Shown: positions 47,528-61,100 of the stretch, one piece after another | Layout of the letters: each line of letters opens with the position of its first letter | Position numbering within the stretch: position 1 is the stretch's first letter | Assembly (NCBI GenBank): GCA_029747015.1 | Contig: JAKOGI010000353.1 | Coordinates: 239,001 to 303,000, forward strand | Source: Carnegiea gigantea | Lineage: Eukaryota > Streptophyta > Magnoliopsida > Caryophyllales > Cactaceae | Direction: 5' to 3' | DNA length: 64,000 nucleotides | Made by a program: the position numbers and the translations under genes | Notes under the pieces: generated by a model | Database searches by the model: none | What the model was told of the DNA's origin: nothing | The model's input: only the letters and a program-made list of their open reading frames with translations

Positions 47528-49800
47528 ATGAACTTTGCCAAAACACGTAAGTTTATCTTAAATAGATGTGCGTACTTAGCTTGCATCTCATCTTCGGTTT
47601 CCGTAACTGGATTCTGAGGAGGTATGATTTGCCAATGTACTTTGATTAAAGGTATCTACTTGATGCATAGTTACTTATTCCTATGATCTACTATCTGAAC
47701 TGGGTGTTCTTCAAACGCGAGACCCTCAATGACTACAATGGGTCTAGTTAAGGGAGCATGGTCAAAATCTGAAATGTACTGCCTGAGTTATAAGGTAAGA
47801 AACATGTTATGCACGTGTTTGAGTTATATAGGCAGACCTAGTCAACAAGCTCTTGGATTAAAGGTGTTGGTGTAATGTATAACTGCTTAATCCCATGTTT
47901 CAGTAGCAGATCCAGATTCTTCTCACACATTAGCTTCAATGAACGCAATTACTTGGGTTCAAAATTGATATTCTCTTTGAAAGAAAAGAACCTTATTACT
48001 AGTGAGGAGGTGCTCACTACTAGTTCATCACCTTATCCACTAATGGAAACTGTTGTATACCCTGATAAGTATTCTGGTACTATTGCGAGTTATAAAACAT
48101 GTCAAGTACATGTCTGAGTTCGGCAGGTAGATGCAGTCAACAGGTTATAAGATTTAACTTTTCAATGAATCATAAAGCCCAATGTAACTAGTCCCTAATT
48201 GTCCTTAGATAGTTGGTCTTTTACTACTTTTGACTAGAAAAGCCTTTTGAAATACTCTATAATCCATCTGAGGCTGTGGTTGTTTCCTTATTTTGCCAGC
48301 ACAACTCTATTGTCGACCTTGTATTACCTTAACATGTACTTGAATTTTCCCTCTCAATGCTTGCTTGGGTTAGCTTTGACGTTATACTCAATGTTTCTTC
48401 TAGCTTGCTCAAATATAAATAGACACTGCTTGAGACTATGCCCTTATCAAAAAGTTATCATCTAATAATCTTAATGCATCACATGATCTCCCCTCATCAG
48501 ACTACTCAAGGATCTGCTCTTTGATAATGGTGATGAAATAACCATGATTAAAGATGAGAGCAATGGGATTGTTAGCCAAGCGAATCATTGCATACACAAG
48601 AAATGAACACTGAGACTAGAAAAGGCTAATAAAGGAGAGATTATCATGGGGTGGTTAGAATAAAGATAGCCATGAGTGTATCTAGAATTCTGAACCATAA
48701 TACCATAAGAATCATGGTTTATAAATATTGATTATAAAGGATCCAATACATAGTTATCCAAGAAGATAGATGGCCTGGTTACGTTCAAGTTTAGCTGATG
48801 ATTTAAAAACAAGATGGCCAGCAACGGAGTTCCAACAGGGTGACTTTCTAGATACCATTGATAGGATAAATGCAATCGAGTGAGTGGCCAAACAAAATAC
48901 AACAAATAGAGAAATAGATTAGATAAACAAAGTACAATGGATAAATAAATAGCTTGAACAAGTAAGGTCTAATGAATAGGTAAATGGATTGAATAGGCTG
49001 TAGTAGGAACATGCCTTTGCTCATATGAAGCCAAATCAAGTACGACAATAAGATTAAATAAGGATTACTGAAGTTTACTTATGAGGATATAAGATATAGG
49101 TGTGAGAATTGCAAGTGCAATAAATAGATTAATAGATTGAACCAGTAAAATGCAATGGATAGATCAATAGATTGGACGAGCAAAGTACCAATGGATAAGT
49201 AAATAGATTGAACAAGTGACATTAGAAATGTGCCCTTGCTTATATGAAACCAATTCAAGTCTAGCAATAAGATTGAACAGAAAAGCTGGAGTTTATTTGT
49301 GAGCATGTAAGATATGTGTGTGGGAATTGAAGTTCAAAATAAGGAGAGTAAGGAGATTATGACAATTGCAATCACCTACACCAATGAGAGTTGAATTACA
49401 TTATAAATTCAGAACAAGTTATACAAGCTTATCATTATGAATAAATGAGATATAAGATAGATGTGTGAATCGGCTCTCAACGGAATGAATTAGAACTCAT
49501 GATCATGAACTAAAGAGGGTGAAGGTCGAGAGCACTGGAATGTTGACAACTATATAAGGTCGAGCAAAAATGTATTGCACATTTAACAATGGATTTGCAA
49601 ATACATGGAAGATCATGCTAATAGAAAATTTCGGGTTGCAATGCGAGGGAGATTAAACAATATTGGATAGTATCAAGTTTTGAAGATGAGACAAGCAAAT
49701 AATTACAAGAATTACTATAAAAGGGCATTCTTGCAAAAGATAAACTGTGGTTGTATGGTTTAGATGTGATATCCAGACCTCAAGTCATTCCTGCAAAAGA
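47528..49800 (-). other. Chromovirus 2 internal region, integrase side, decayed
   Basis: Should hold RNase H, integrase and chromodomain on the minus strand, but no motif is secure. Similar words recur at 47780-47850 and 48080-48145 (ACATGTTATGCACGTGTTTGAG against ACATGTCAAGTACATGTCTGAG, each followed by GTCAACA), suggesting a local duplication. From about 48500 the plus strand is A/G-rich, opposite to what a minus-strand element should show. Confidence 0.4.
48890..49400. repeat. 254-bp tandem duplication inside chromovirus 2
   Basis: AAAGTACAATGGATAAATAA at 48929 corresponds to AAAGTACCAATGGATAAGTAA at 49183. The following text (TGCC(T/C)TTGCTCATATGAA..CCAA..CAAGT) runs in parallel at an offset of about 254 bases. 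Shorter sub-repeats built on AATAGATTGAAC are nested in it. Confidence 0.75.
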
Positions 49801-50110
49801 CTTCTGTTGTTGGCAGTTAATCCCATAAATAATTTATTCGAGGTATAGGAAACTTGTTTTTGATAGTGATCTTATTCAACTCTCTGTACGCTGTACACAA
49901 CCATAAGGTTCTACTTTCATTCTTTGCACATATAAAACTAGGGTTTCCCATGGTGACACACTTGGTTAAATAACTCCCTTCTGTAGCAACTCATCCTACA
50001 AAATCTTTGGTTCTTTGAACTTTGTTGTGGGTCATATGATAGGGGCTCTGAAAATAGATTGAGCACCTTGAACTAGATTGATCTAAAAATCAATGTTTCT
50101 TAGGAGAAAA
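49801..50110 (-). pseudogene. Chromovirus 2 reverse transcriptase fragment
   Basis: On the minus strand, about 50090-49920 encodes FQSPYHMTHNKVQRTKDFVG and then VTMGNPSFICAK, corresponding to the start of the RT domain where active chromoviruses have an APYRMAP..LKEL segment and a PWGAPVLFVKKKDG segment. Directly after it, about 49905-49820 gives AYRELNKITIKNKFPIPRIN, the conserved DYRELNK..IKNKYPLPRID box. Many substitutions and stops are present. The catalytic YVDD box was not found. Confidence 0.75.
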
Positions 50111-52167
50111 TAGTCCTGAAAGTCCTCTGATGAAATATCTCTAAATTCACAAACTGTAATTATGGATATGTATATACCTAGTGTGGTTGCATATCACTAA
50201 TATTCAATGCATTACTGACACTATAACTCACTTGCTTGCACAGTGTAACTACGGCAGAAATAGGGTTTTTCTTTACTCCGTCCATAGAAACATACGTCTA
50301 GTCTTTCCTCAATCCTCAAGCTAACTTTAAGATCTTTACAAGTCATCTTCTATAAGCACACAGTCAATTCATCCCTATAATGATAGCAAGGTCTGCCAAT
50401 CAAACTGGATTGAATGCCCAATGAATATGGTTGTGGCAATACTAATAAAGGCATATTTATAAAAGATAACACATTCAGTTGTCTACTGGTCTTAGTAAAT
50501 TTAAATGACAGGGGGACAATCTAAAGTGTAAAGAGATGTAACCACACGATAAGCTCTTATAAAGATATTTCTTTATTGGTGATAAAGGACTAGCATGTAA
50601 GCTGAATGAATGAAAGGATGAAGATTTATAATGAAAGAGGTAAGGCATATAAATGACCTGCATATACAAGACATGCGGTTTATTCATGATGGTCATAATA
50701 GTAAAGTAAATGAATGATGTTATGAAGTTGGGAGGGAGTGACGTACTGAGGGTGAAGAAATCTAACAGATTACCAAAGAGGCATTTGAAAGTCATACGAT
50801 ACTCGTATGTAAGTAAAATGACGAATATGAGGGTCAACACTCTCAGAAGGGAAGTTTTATTTATCTGGTGTTTGAAAAGCCAATACGTTAAGATGAAGGA
50901 GTCAGTCTTATGACTAAACATCATGGCATCAACATCCATCAATAACACATTCTACAGTACATGGAAGTCTTGGATAGGCATATAAACTTCAAAACTGCTG
51001 GCAGATGGAAATAGCACAAATCGTTGTTCATCATTAATAAGATAGGCTGTACTAGTAAAGAAAAGATTACTAAAATAACTTAAATAGTGACATGGCCATA
51101 GATTAGTATGCCAATACAATGTTATGGTGCTATAGGAACACGAACAATATGGATCCATTTAATTGCCGAAAGGGCGCTCAATGACTAGGTCTGAAGTGAC
51201 CAAAGGCTTTGCAAGTAATAAATGAATAGTGCCCAAATAGAAGCAAGGAGTTAAAGTAGGTGACAGTAAATATATGAATAAAGTGATGACTGAACTGTAA
51301 GTAGAATGGGTCAAATATGCTTAGGAAGAACTGCAAATCAACAGTAATGCACACGAAGGATCATTATAGGCTCTACTATAGAAATAGAGAATAAATGATT
51401 ATGATTACCAAGGTTTAAATCGCCTATAAGAAAGGTTTCTCAGATGTGTTTAAAGGACTCCCCACAGACCACACACGAGATTTTTTTTTTCCATAAACAC
51501 TCTGTCACAAATCAAGAGAGTGTTAGTGGCAAAGAAATAATGCCTCTGAATAATTCAAGGTTAATCTTACTCATACCACCCTTATAATATTAAGTAGCAC
51601 ACCATAAGTTACTAACTGTTATCACCAGATATAAGCACTCATTGTAATGTTCATTTCATACTGGTTCACCTCAAAGATATTGCCCCACAAGGTATTTCCT
51701 CATCTAAAGGTTTGCATCCAACTTGACACTGTATTAATCCCTGAAGAAGTTACAAATGGCATCCCCACATCTGGTTTCAACCATCACTGTACCTAAGATA
51801 TATGAAATGAAAAAAACACTTTAATAACTTAACGGCCACACACTGGAGTTCGTAACTCCCTGGAGTGCATAATTGCAAAAATTTAAACCAATGAGAGAAA
51901 TGAAACATATAATACAACTCCTAGATAAATGAAAGCATGCCTCACTAGCACGTCACCCAAATTATTCCATACTCCACTTTGCTAATGCTCGAATCTCAGG
52001 GTATTACCAAATGATTGAATCATCCAAATGGAAATGGTTCCTCCTTATATGCTTATACATATGAACTTATAGTCAATAGCTCATTTAACTGGTCCAACAT
52101 AACTCATACACACCTTAATAGCTAACTCATAAACACTTGATAGCTCACAGTGACCCTTAAAACCTTA
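50111..52167 (-). other. Chromovirus 2 gag/protease side, decayed
   Basis: Two kilobases between the RT fragment and the primer site, where gag and protease should lie. There is no recognisable knuckle or protease motif. A 157-codon minus-strand ORF at 50475-50948 is Leu/Phe/Ser-rich and matches nothing I know; it is probably fortuitous. Confidence 0.4.
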
Positions 52168-52179
52168 GCTCTGATACCA
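52168..52179 (-). promoter_or_regulatory. Chromovirus 2 primer binding site
   Basis: Reads TGGTATCAGAGC on the minus strand, four bases from the 5' LTR, complementary to initiator tRNA-Met. Confidence 0.88.
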
Positions 52180-52183
52180 AATA

Positions 52184-55100
52184 TGTAACGCCCCCTAATT
52201 AAGCATGTTTTAATGTTTGCAATTATTATTCTGATTCCCTCAATTACACCTGATAAACCCAATGATCGAGGCACTACCGTCATCCCAAAAGGACAAGGCT
52301 TGCTACAAGTGTACTAGAGATAACATAGTTAGGCATAACTTCAACCATACTCATTAACCAACATAAGGTATATACACAAAAGTAAAACAATCCACTACAA
52401 AGCTTACACTTCCATACACTAAAGATTACAAAATAAGGCTCCAAAGTATGCATGGTCTATATCACTGTTGATTCATCCAAGTTTCCCTTACTTACTTATT
52501 CTCTTTGGCTGACTCACTAGCATGCTTTTTGGCTGACTTGCTAGCATGAGGGGGATCCACTGAGCGTTTGCCTAAAACAAAACATAAAAATATTTCAAAC
52601 TGTGAGCTGAAACTCAGTACATGCGTTCCTGTATTGTTAAATGATCACTGCATAACTTGGTTGAGCGCCTGCTTTGTAATTCATTTTAAGTTAAAATAGT
52701 AAATAAGATGAATGTAAAACTGCATTGCTAGTTATTATCTGACAGTGAATCCCTTATAACTGTTACGATCTATGGATGGGTGTAAACCTGCCAAGTTGAT
52801 CGGGACCTAGCCGGAAGCAACACGGGTAACTAAAGGGTTGTGCACTGTAACTGAAAACTGATAGCGTCACTAATTATACGATAAATTATTGATTAAACTG
52901 ATTCATTATGTACTTACCAAAACATTATAATTTTGATAAATATATGCTGATTTCTAAAGATACAGACAATAAACATACCTAAAGTCTTTAAAATGCAATC
53001 TCACTTCATAATACTTATGCACAATAGAAAACAATAGATTAGGCCCCAATTTCTATTTAAGAAATATAATTATAGGTATATGTAATTAGTAAACAAGGTT
53101 GACTTTAATAATTTGTGATTGTAATAGAAATTCATTAAAAGACATCCATAACTCAAGTAATTCAATAGAAGATAAGTTCTGCTAACATATTTGAAAACTA
53201 AATGAATTAAGGTAATTTAACTCAAAGTGAAATAATATTGGCGTAAAACTGATCAAGGTAGAATAATTGAGATTATAAAAGAAAGACTTTGATGGTTATA
53301 ATTAATCACGGTTTTTTGATATTTCGGAGATAGATAACAAAGGTTTGAATGTAATTTGACTGGTTCAAACACACCAGTTTGGACCAGTAAACACTGATCT
53401 TAGTTATCAATCTCCCTACTTCTTCAATTTCGTAGCACATACCATACAGCTTAGTTTTCAAACGAAATAAGCTTCTAAGTGCAATCAAAATTGTTACCAA
53501 TTCAAGGTCCACCTTAGAAAATTCATAACTTTCACCCCTGACCTCCAATTGAGCTATAAAACCCTAATATGAAAAGATCAACAAGTTCTGCAACACTTTC
53601 ATTTAGAACACTAAACATGATTCCCACTATAGGGTTCCCAAAATGGGATTAGAACACAAGTATATTAGTTTTGGTCTAACTTGCGTAGCTCTGGTAAAAC
53701 GGCCATAACTTTTTCCACATACCTCGGATTAAAGCAATTCAAAAGGCATCTGAAAGCTAACACACTGAAACTATCTACCCACTAAAAATCATAATTTTTC
53801 AATAGCCCGATAATTACCAGTTTAATCACAAATCATGCCCTGTTTTTTGAAAATTTTCAGCCTTTACTGTCAAGGCTTTCTCCTTTCTTTTCACACAATT
53901 CCCCATCCAAAATCACACCTTAAAGTCATGTAACAAGGCTTTGGTCCTTCCCATCACCATACAAAACCATCACACTCAATTTCACTTCAAAATCATGTAC
54001 ATCAAAGATCATTTTTCAATCAAATATACACTAATAACATGCTTGCTATCAAAGGAATGTTAAACACTTGTATAATCAATAAGACCCTAACTTTTGGCCA
54101 ACTTTCACTTCATTCAAGATCACCAAGAACACCCTTATAACATTATTAAAGATTAAAACCACTAAATCAAGTGCAAGAATCCAAGAAAAACAAACTTTCC
54201 ACTTAAAGCTAGCATGATTATGAATAACCCTAACCCTAGCATGCTCCCAACTCAGCTCCACCATAATCAACATCAAAATAACTCTTATTTCTTATCAAAA
54301 CATCATGATCAATAATTAAAAATATCAAAACAAGAATCAAAACTAAGATAAAAATCAAAACTAACAAGATCAAGATTTAGATTACTCACTTGAAGTTTGA
54401 TAAAAGAAGAGATGGAGGTGATATTTAGTGGTTTGGATGATGGAGGATGATAGCTAGTGATATTAGGTTGTCGAGGGGAGTCAGAGGCAGGCCAAAGTTG
54501 GCCGAAAACTGGCCGAAAAACACCAGAATCAGATGGGGGAGAGGGCTGGCTTGGTTAAAGAGAGAAAGGAGAGAGAAGATGGGTTTGAGTTTCAGTTGTG
54601 TTTTTTGACTTATCTAACAACTTGGCTGAGTTTTTATCTTGAAAAGTGATTTTTAGCTAACCGTGGTTAAGCTTAATCATGGTAATTAGTTGGGTTAAGA
54701 AAGCAAACATGTTGGGCTTCAAATTGGGCCGAAGAAAGTTGGATTCGAGAATAAAACGCTTCGTAACGATAACGTCTTTGCGTACTCAAATTTAAATTTT
54801 TTGTAATGTCACAGAAAACAAAATAAATTACTTAGATTAAACTTATTAGGGCCTACTATCAATTCTTTCAAAGTTTTTGTTAATAATTGAATAAATAAAT
54901 AAAATCCAAATTGCCAAGTGAGGGCCTAAATAATTTTTTTTCCAATGGGATGATTAAATGCGATAAATAAATTTGAGAAATAATTAAAATGAGGTAATTA
55001 AATAAATAAACATAATTTATGATTGGACTATTACAGTCCAAAATGAATCGGGCCACAATTCGAGCCCAAATGAATTGGGCCAAACTTAATGAATTTGGGC

Positions 55101-55347
55101 CCAAATGTTCTTATGCTTAAAAATTAAATTTTTGTGACATTATGAAAATAATTTAATACCTAATCATATTTACTGGGAGCTAATATCGATTCACCCGAAA
55201 TTATCACATAATTGAACTCGAATTGCAAAGTATGACCCAAAATGAATTTGTCCAATCGGGATGATTAAATGAGATAAAATCAATGTGAAAAATAAATAAC
55301 ATAGCTTCATTAAATAAATAAACATAATCTAGGGTTGGGCTATTATA
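52184..55347 (-). repeat. Chromovirus 2, 5' LTR (right on this strand)
   Basis: Full-length match to 44297-47491. The outer end has lost the canonical terminus by transition (TATTATA where the other LTR has TATTACA). Confidence 0.9.
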
Positions 55348-55900
55348 ATGTATAGCTAGAATAGTTACACACTTTCAAAATTAAATAAAAAGATTGTACT
55401 TTAAATATATTGGAAATTACAATATAGTTATTTACTAAAAAAATAAGAGCACTATAAAAACCAAAATTTTAATTTTTAATGATAAAAACAATAATACAAA
55501 AAAGATAAACATTTAAGGAAAAAATATATCAAATATGGAAAGATTAAATAGAATGACATTGGTTGAAACATCCAACCAATATCTATGTAGGTGAATTTCT
55601 CTATAGTAATTATTTAGATGGAACATGATCACTCAAATAAAAATTTTTACATATAGGTAGCTTTAAAAATACAATCATTTGAACAACGTATAGCTAGAAT
55701 AGTTACACACTTCCAAAATTAAATAAAAACATTGTAATTTAAATATATTGGAAATTAGAATATAGATATTTACAACAAAAATAAGAGAACTATAAAAACC
55801 AAAATTTAATTTTTAATAATAATAACAATAATACAAAAAAGATAAACATTTATGCAATAAAGGCATCAAATGAGGATAGAATAAATAGAAAGATATAAAA
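55348..55900. repeat. 338-bp tandem repeat, units right of chromovirus 2
   Basis: TAGCTAGAATAGTTACACAC starts at 55353 and again at 55691, an offset of 338. The second unit is followed to about 55900, where it matches the part preserved left of the element (44085 onward). The join GAACAACGTATAGCTAG at 55681-55697 is the undisturbed counterpart of the insertion site. Units are about 85-90 percent alike by eye. Confidence 0.88.
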
Positions 55901-56530
55901 TTATCCTCCACTGCTAAGCCATCGTCTCAACCGCTAGGGCCATTTACGTTGCTATTTTGAGTCTTCCATGGATGTCTACTATGTTGCCGTGGAATCATCA
56001 TTTTCTGAAAAAGAGTATAGTTAAATGACCGCATGGAACTCTGCAATATAATTACCTTCGCCTCGTATTTTCCAACCACATTGTGAATTGCTCACGTGCT
56101 TCTGGGGATAGCACTCTTGAGACAACACTCTTTAGGTAGCAACATTTACTCTCTCTTTATGGAATGCCCTGATAATAGGGTGCTGATTTTGAAGTACAAC
56201 AAATACAACAATTAAGAGATAGATTAATGTTACAGTTATATCTCACATTTAATTTTCCTTCGTAATACATAATTGTATTGTTAACTTTTGTGGAACGGTG
56301 CATTTTAATTAATGTATACCTCTGTCCGAAGGTAAAAATATAAAAACTTACGATAGCATAAGACATAAGGATGTGATAATTAATACGTGTGAATTTGAAT
56401 TTAAACCTTTAATAATGATTATTTTGTAGTCGAATAATCTATTGTTTAAAAATATATTAACAGTAATGACTTTTGGTGTAGCAATAAAATATATTACAAG
56501 GTGCTAAGGTTGCCTAAAAAAGTTGGTGTT
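55901..56530. other. Intergenic DNA, possible exon-like patch
   Basis: GC-richer than the surroundings at 55910-56150, with no clear ORF. A 69-codon minus-strand ORF (56157-56366) has no recognised features. Confidence 0.35.
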
Positions 56531-56632
56531 TCATTAACTAAGATGATCTCCCTTGTAGTAATTGAATATCAGACCTGCAAATAGATATACATATGCTGAT
56601 TTCACAATTTTAGCACAAAAAGTAGTACTCAC

Positions 56633-56871
56633 CGTTCCTCTGTAAGTCTCAATGAAGTGAGGATGTTGCTCTAGGACTAGCCTTTTGTCAGAAGGCATTA
56701 CTACCAGTGCATGACCACTAATGTGGGCTAATTCAACAAAATCTTCAGAAGCCTTAGCTACCCATAGCTTTGGTCCCTCCCCTCCCCCTCTCCATGACAA
56801 GCTTCATTGTTGTGCTTACAAACTCAACAGCAGCATCCACTCCAGCCTCTAGCCCCTTTTGGTTACTCAAC
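56633..56871 (-). pseudogene. Possible host exon remnant, unidentified protein
   Basis: On the minus strand an acceptor-like TATATAG precedes a coding-looking block. Its first part reads LSNQKGLEAGVDAAVEFVST. After a frame change near a G-rich run (56770-56795) it reads PKLWVAKASEDFVELAHISG, ALVVMPSDKRLVLEQHPHFI and ETYRGT, followed by a strong donor-like CG|GTGAGT at 56632. An acceptor-like TTTGCAG follows at 56575-56581, after which the frame stops at once. The composition is that of a globular soluble protein. I do not recognise the family. The G-run frameshift suggests a pseudogene, or a gene piece carried by the neighbouring Helitron. Confidence 0.45.
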
Positions 56872-56880
56872 CTATATAGT

Positions 56881-58160
56881 AAAAAAAATAACACAAAATA
56901 AATGATATATCATTATCATATCATCATTTCTTCTACCAGAAACAGAGGGAAGTCATTCTAGACACATTGTATTTTAAGTATTATTATACTAAGGTAGGTG
57001 CTAATTTTATAAACAAATTATTCCCCATCTAAAAGAGACTAACAATATGTTTGTTTCAAGTGATTTCAGAAAATATGACTGTGTTGTCAGTTATGATTTT
57101 TCCATTTCCTTTTATTTTCAAATTCCCCACTCCCTTTGGTTTATTGTTTTAGACAACCAAAGATTTCTTTGTTGATTCCTACTTTTAAGTTATTTTAAAG
57201 GATATTAGCCGCGTATTACTCAATATTGGAGGAAAATTACTTAGTTCATTATGACCATGCACAACAAGTCTTGTATATTTTACATCGTACATGAGTTATT
57301 TATTTATTTATTGGTAGGGTAGCAATAGTTTAGTATTCTTGAAATTACAGCATTTAAAACCCATCAACTACAAACATGTTTGTAGTAAAAATGACAACAT
57401 ATAAACATGGTAACGATAAACAAAATCTAATAAAAAATACACGCATTAAACTATTCTACAAATGGATATAGAAAATAGTGGTACCTCATGCATTTAATCT
57501 TCAATTTGTGTCTATTGAATTTGTACAATATGTTATTAAAATATCATTAACTGTAATATTCTGTGACATCAAGGCAGAACATTATTAATTGAAGAGTTCA
57601 ATTAACTCCTATTAGAATTAGAAATGAGAATGCATATAGTTTCACTAATTATTATAATTAGTTTCAAGAATAATTAAAGATCTATTATCTACTCTTTATA
57701 TTTTTTCTCCATTTAAATAAATTGTGTAAACTGCCTCTAGATGTGTTAGTAGTCACGATAATGACAAGCATTAAATGTAATTTCAACACTATTTACAACG
57801 ATTCACACTAACTGCAGATAATAATTATAATAACAAAATGCAACACACTTTATTCAAATTACACATCTTATTGGCATTTATTAAGATTTTATGATTACAC
57901 AACCTAACGAAAGATATTTCAGAACTATCAATCGTACAATCATTTAACTTTACCCATGTTCAACGCTTACATAATATCTATGTTATCTTATCTTTGTGCA
58001 AAATAAATAAATAAATAAATAAAAATTCAACAAATAATGGCAAAGAAAACATCCTCCATCTTTATATGTGTTAATACACACAACAAAATATAGACATACT
58101 AATTCAATTCAATGATAACTTATGTATTATTTCATATATATGTATACTCTTAGGTGAACA
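56881..58160. other. AT-rich DNA upstream of the Helitron genes
   Basis: No ORF or clear repeat apart from an (AAAT)n tract at 58001-58020. It may be the 5' noncoding part of the Helitron. A 5' terminus starting TC after A could not be fixed, because these elements lack terminal repeats. Confidence 0.4.
58001..58020. repeat. (AAAT)n simple repeat
   Basis: Five AAAT units in AT-rich DNA. Confidence 0.9.
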
Positions 58161-61100
58161 ATATGGCCCCAGACTCCACAAGAAGGTGGTTGAGGTATAA
58201 GGAAGCTCGCCTTAATGCTAGATGGAGGTTCTTCACAAAGAGATATAGAGATGTCAACCACTCTAGGTATATTGTTCAATGTCATGACTATCAAGAGGAA
58301 GCCAGGCTACTGAACTTCAATTTGTCATAATCAAGAAGGAACACATATGTGAAAAAATTCACACAATAGTCGACATGCCTTGGAACCATGACTATTTGCA
58401 TTCACTGTAATGCAACGATATGGTATGACGAAAAGGTGCATGGCGGCAGAAAGCATGAACCTCACTTTAGGTTTTGTTGTCACTTTAGTCAAGTTAGATT
58501 GGCTCATTTAACTGCACCCCCGCTTCTTCTTAATTTATTGTTCAATTATAGAACTTTTATGGAGAATATACGCATCTATAACTCCATTTTGTCTTTTACT
58601 TTGATAAGAGCAACTATTAATTACTCTGTTATGGATGGTCATGGATCATACACATCTTGTATAAGTGGAGCAAGCGATCATAAAATTGGGTCGTTAATGT
58701 AGCCTGAACGCCATGCATAGAGATTTCCACAACTGTATATTTATGACACGTAGCATGAGTGTCTCAATAGAATCAATGCTTTTAGGAGGGGAAGCAATTT
58801 AAATGGAGTCAATTCATTGACCATACAGAACTTGTAGCAAATGTTGAATACATGTAATCCGTATGTACAAGTATTTCGCCAGGCAAGAGTCGTTATCAAC
58901 ACTAATAATGTTCATGATATGTGCATTCGCATCATCATTACAAGGTTAAGGGCCAATATATATGACCACTAATTGATGAAGTTGTTGCTCTTATTGTTGG
59001 AGGTAAAGGTGCAGAGGTTATTGGTATTGATATAATATTAAGAATAGTTGCCGGCAATGTAAGGTAAATATATGGGATCCATCCTTTTTATGTGGCCCTC
59101 CAATATCCGCTTGTATTTCTATTTGGAACATATGGATGGGTACACGGCATTCCTTTAGCTGAAGGATCAAGTAGCCACTATGAAGGTGTTACATTGCTCC
59201 AATATTATGCATTCAAAATACAGTTTAGGGTTAATGAAGTAAATATTCTGCTTCAAAAAGAGAGATTGTTTCTTCAATTTGTAGTTGATTGTTACACTGT
59301 CATTGAGCATGAACGTCTCCATTACATACTGAATCACCAAAACGTGTTACGTATAGAACTGTATACTGGTTTAGAAGGTGCTGTCACCGCCAAGGAATGC
59401 AATGCCAGTGCCATTGGTTGAAGGTGCATCCTACCTTCCTCTTTTACGGGAGGTCTGCAATACAAGAGGAGACACTTCATTAATGCGACGACAATATGTG
59501 CACATATTGGGTACCCAAATTTCTTCATCACATTTACATGTAACCCAAATTGGCTTGAAATATGTGAATAATATGCCAGATATTATAGCCCGTGTCTTTC
59601 GATTAAGGCTTCAGGAGTTGATGCGAGATTTCAAGGAGAAAAACTTCTTAGGAACTGCTATTGCAGGTCCATTTGCATTTGCGCAACATTGACACCATAA
59701 CTATATTAATTGGGAAACCATTTTTTTTCATTATGCTCTTACAAATTTGGGTGCCTTGATGTGTTTTATGTTTTGTAGATATATATGTTATAGAATTCCA
59801 AAAACGAGGGTTACCCCATGCTCATATTCTCCTAACCCTTGCTATAAATGACAAACCTACATGCCCTGAGGATATCGATACCTTCATTTGTGCCAAGTTT
59901 CCTGATCAAGATGAAGATCCGCTTGCATATGAAACTGTTACAAAGCACATGATACATGGGTCATTTGGCATGCTTAAATCTTATCTTCCCTGTATGGATG
60001 GATCAATGTGCACTAACCACTACCCTAAGGCCCTTACTAACGACACAATTATTAAAGAAAATGGGTTTGTTAGATATCGACGTAGACATGATGGCACAAT
60101 GATTACTATTAATGGCAACCAGATTGATAATCAGTGGGTTGTTCTATATAACTGTGATTTGTGTGTGAAATATGATGCATACATCAATGTTGAGTATTGT
60201 GCACAAAAGAAGGTTATTAAATACCTTCATAAGTATATGCATAAAGGTCCTGAACAAGCTACATTTGTTACAGAGGAAAATAGTCAACCTAATGGAGAAG
60301 AAGGCCAACATTAACATACAGAAGTGGATCAGATTACACAATACCTAGATGGTAGATACGCATCATCTATAGATGCCATATGGAGAATATTTGAGTTTGA
60401 AATAACACACTGGTATCCATTTCTTGAAATGTTGCAGTATCATTTACGAGACAACATAACATTGTTTTCAAAGAAGATGATGACTTGTATGATGTTCTTG
60501 ACATGGCGAGACAACGAATTAATATGCTTACATCATGGTTTCAAGTCAATGCAGAAGACCCTGAAGCAAAGCAATGCACATATGCTGAATTCCCGATGTA
60601 TTATGTTTAGAATAGGAGTGTCAAAAAGTGGACCAGATGTCAAGAACGGGTATGTATTGGAAGACTTCCATTGTAAATCCTAACTTAGAATAGCGATATC
60701 ACTTGAGAATGTTGCCTACTATTGTTCGTGGGGCCACATGTTTTGATGACTTGAGAACAGTTCATGGCACATTGTATTTGACATTTTGTAAAACTTGCTG
60801 CACAAGGGGATTAGTCAGTGATAATAGTGAATGGGTTGATGCTCTTACAAAAGCAGTGACATGGGCTAGTGGGGCATAACTACGGAGTATGTTTTGCTCC
60901 ATGCTTATGTACAATAAGATTCTACAACCTAACATACTGTGGGAAACATACTGTGGGAAGGTCACTGGGAAGATTTGACTGATGACTTGGAATAAAGATT
61001 ACAATGTGAACATCAGGATGATGACTTGCATTTAAGTACTGAACAAGGAAAAAATCTTGGTTTATATAAATTGCAGGTTATTCTAAATAGAAATGGTCAT

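Larger units (their letters stand above)
44297..55347 (-). mobile_element. Second Tekay/Del-type chromovirus (11.05 kb)
   Basis: Minus-strand element with LTRs of about 3.2 kb (44297-47491 and 52184-55347). The LTR ends read TGTAACG and TATTACA on the plus strand, and TATTATA at the right end. The primer site TGGTATCAGAGC is at 52168-52179 and the polypurine tract with the palindrome box at 47494-47527. The target duplication is ACGTA (44292-44296) against ATGTA (55348-55352), one CpG-type transition apart. The LTRs differ by roughly 8 percent over the first 390 bases compared by eye. Only RT fragments can be read inside. It belongs to the same lineage as the element at 12127-23470, but the LTRs are of a different family. 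Confidence 0.9.

Noticed and set aside
50475..50948. 157-codon minus-strand ORF
   Set aside because: Low-complexity Leu/Phe/Ser composition, no motif, in a decayed element interior; probably chance.
45430..53548. Two similar minus-strand ORFs (45430-45690 and 53306-53548) that look like a conserved gene pair
   Set aside because: They lie at the same place in the two LTRs of chromovirus 2, so the similarity is LTR duplication.
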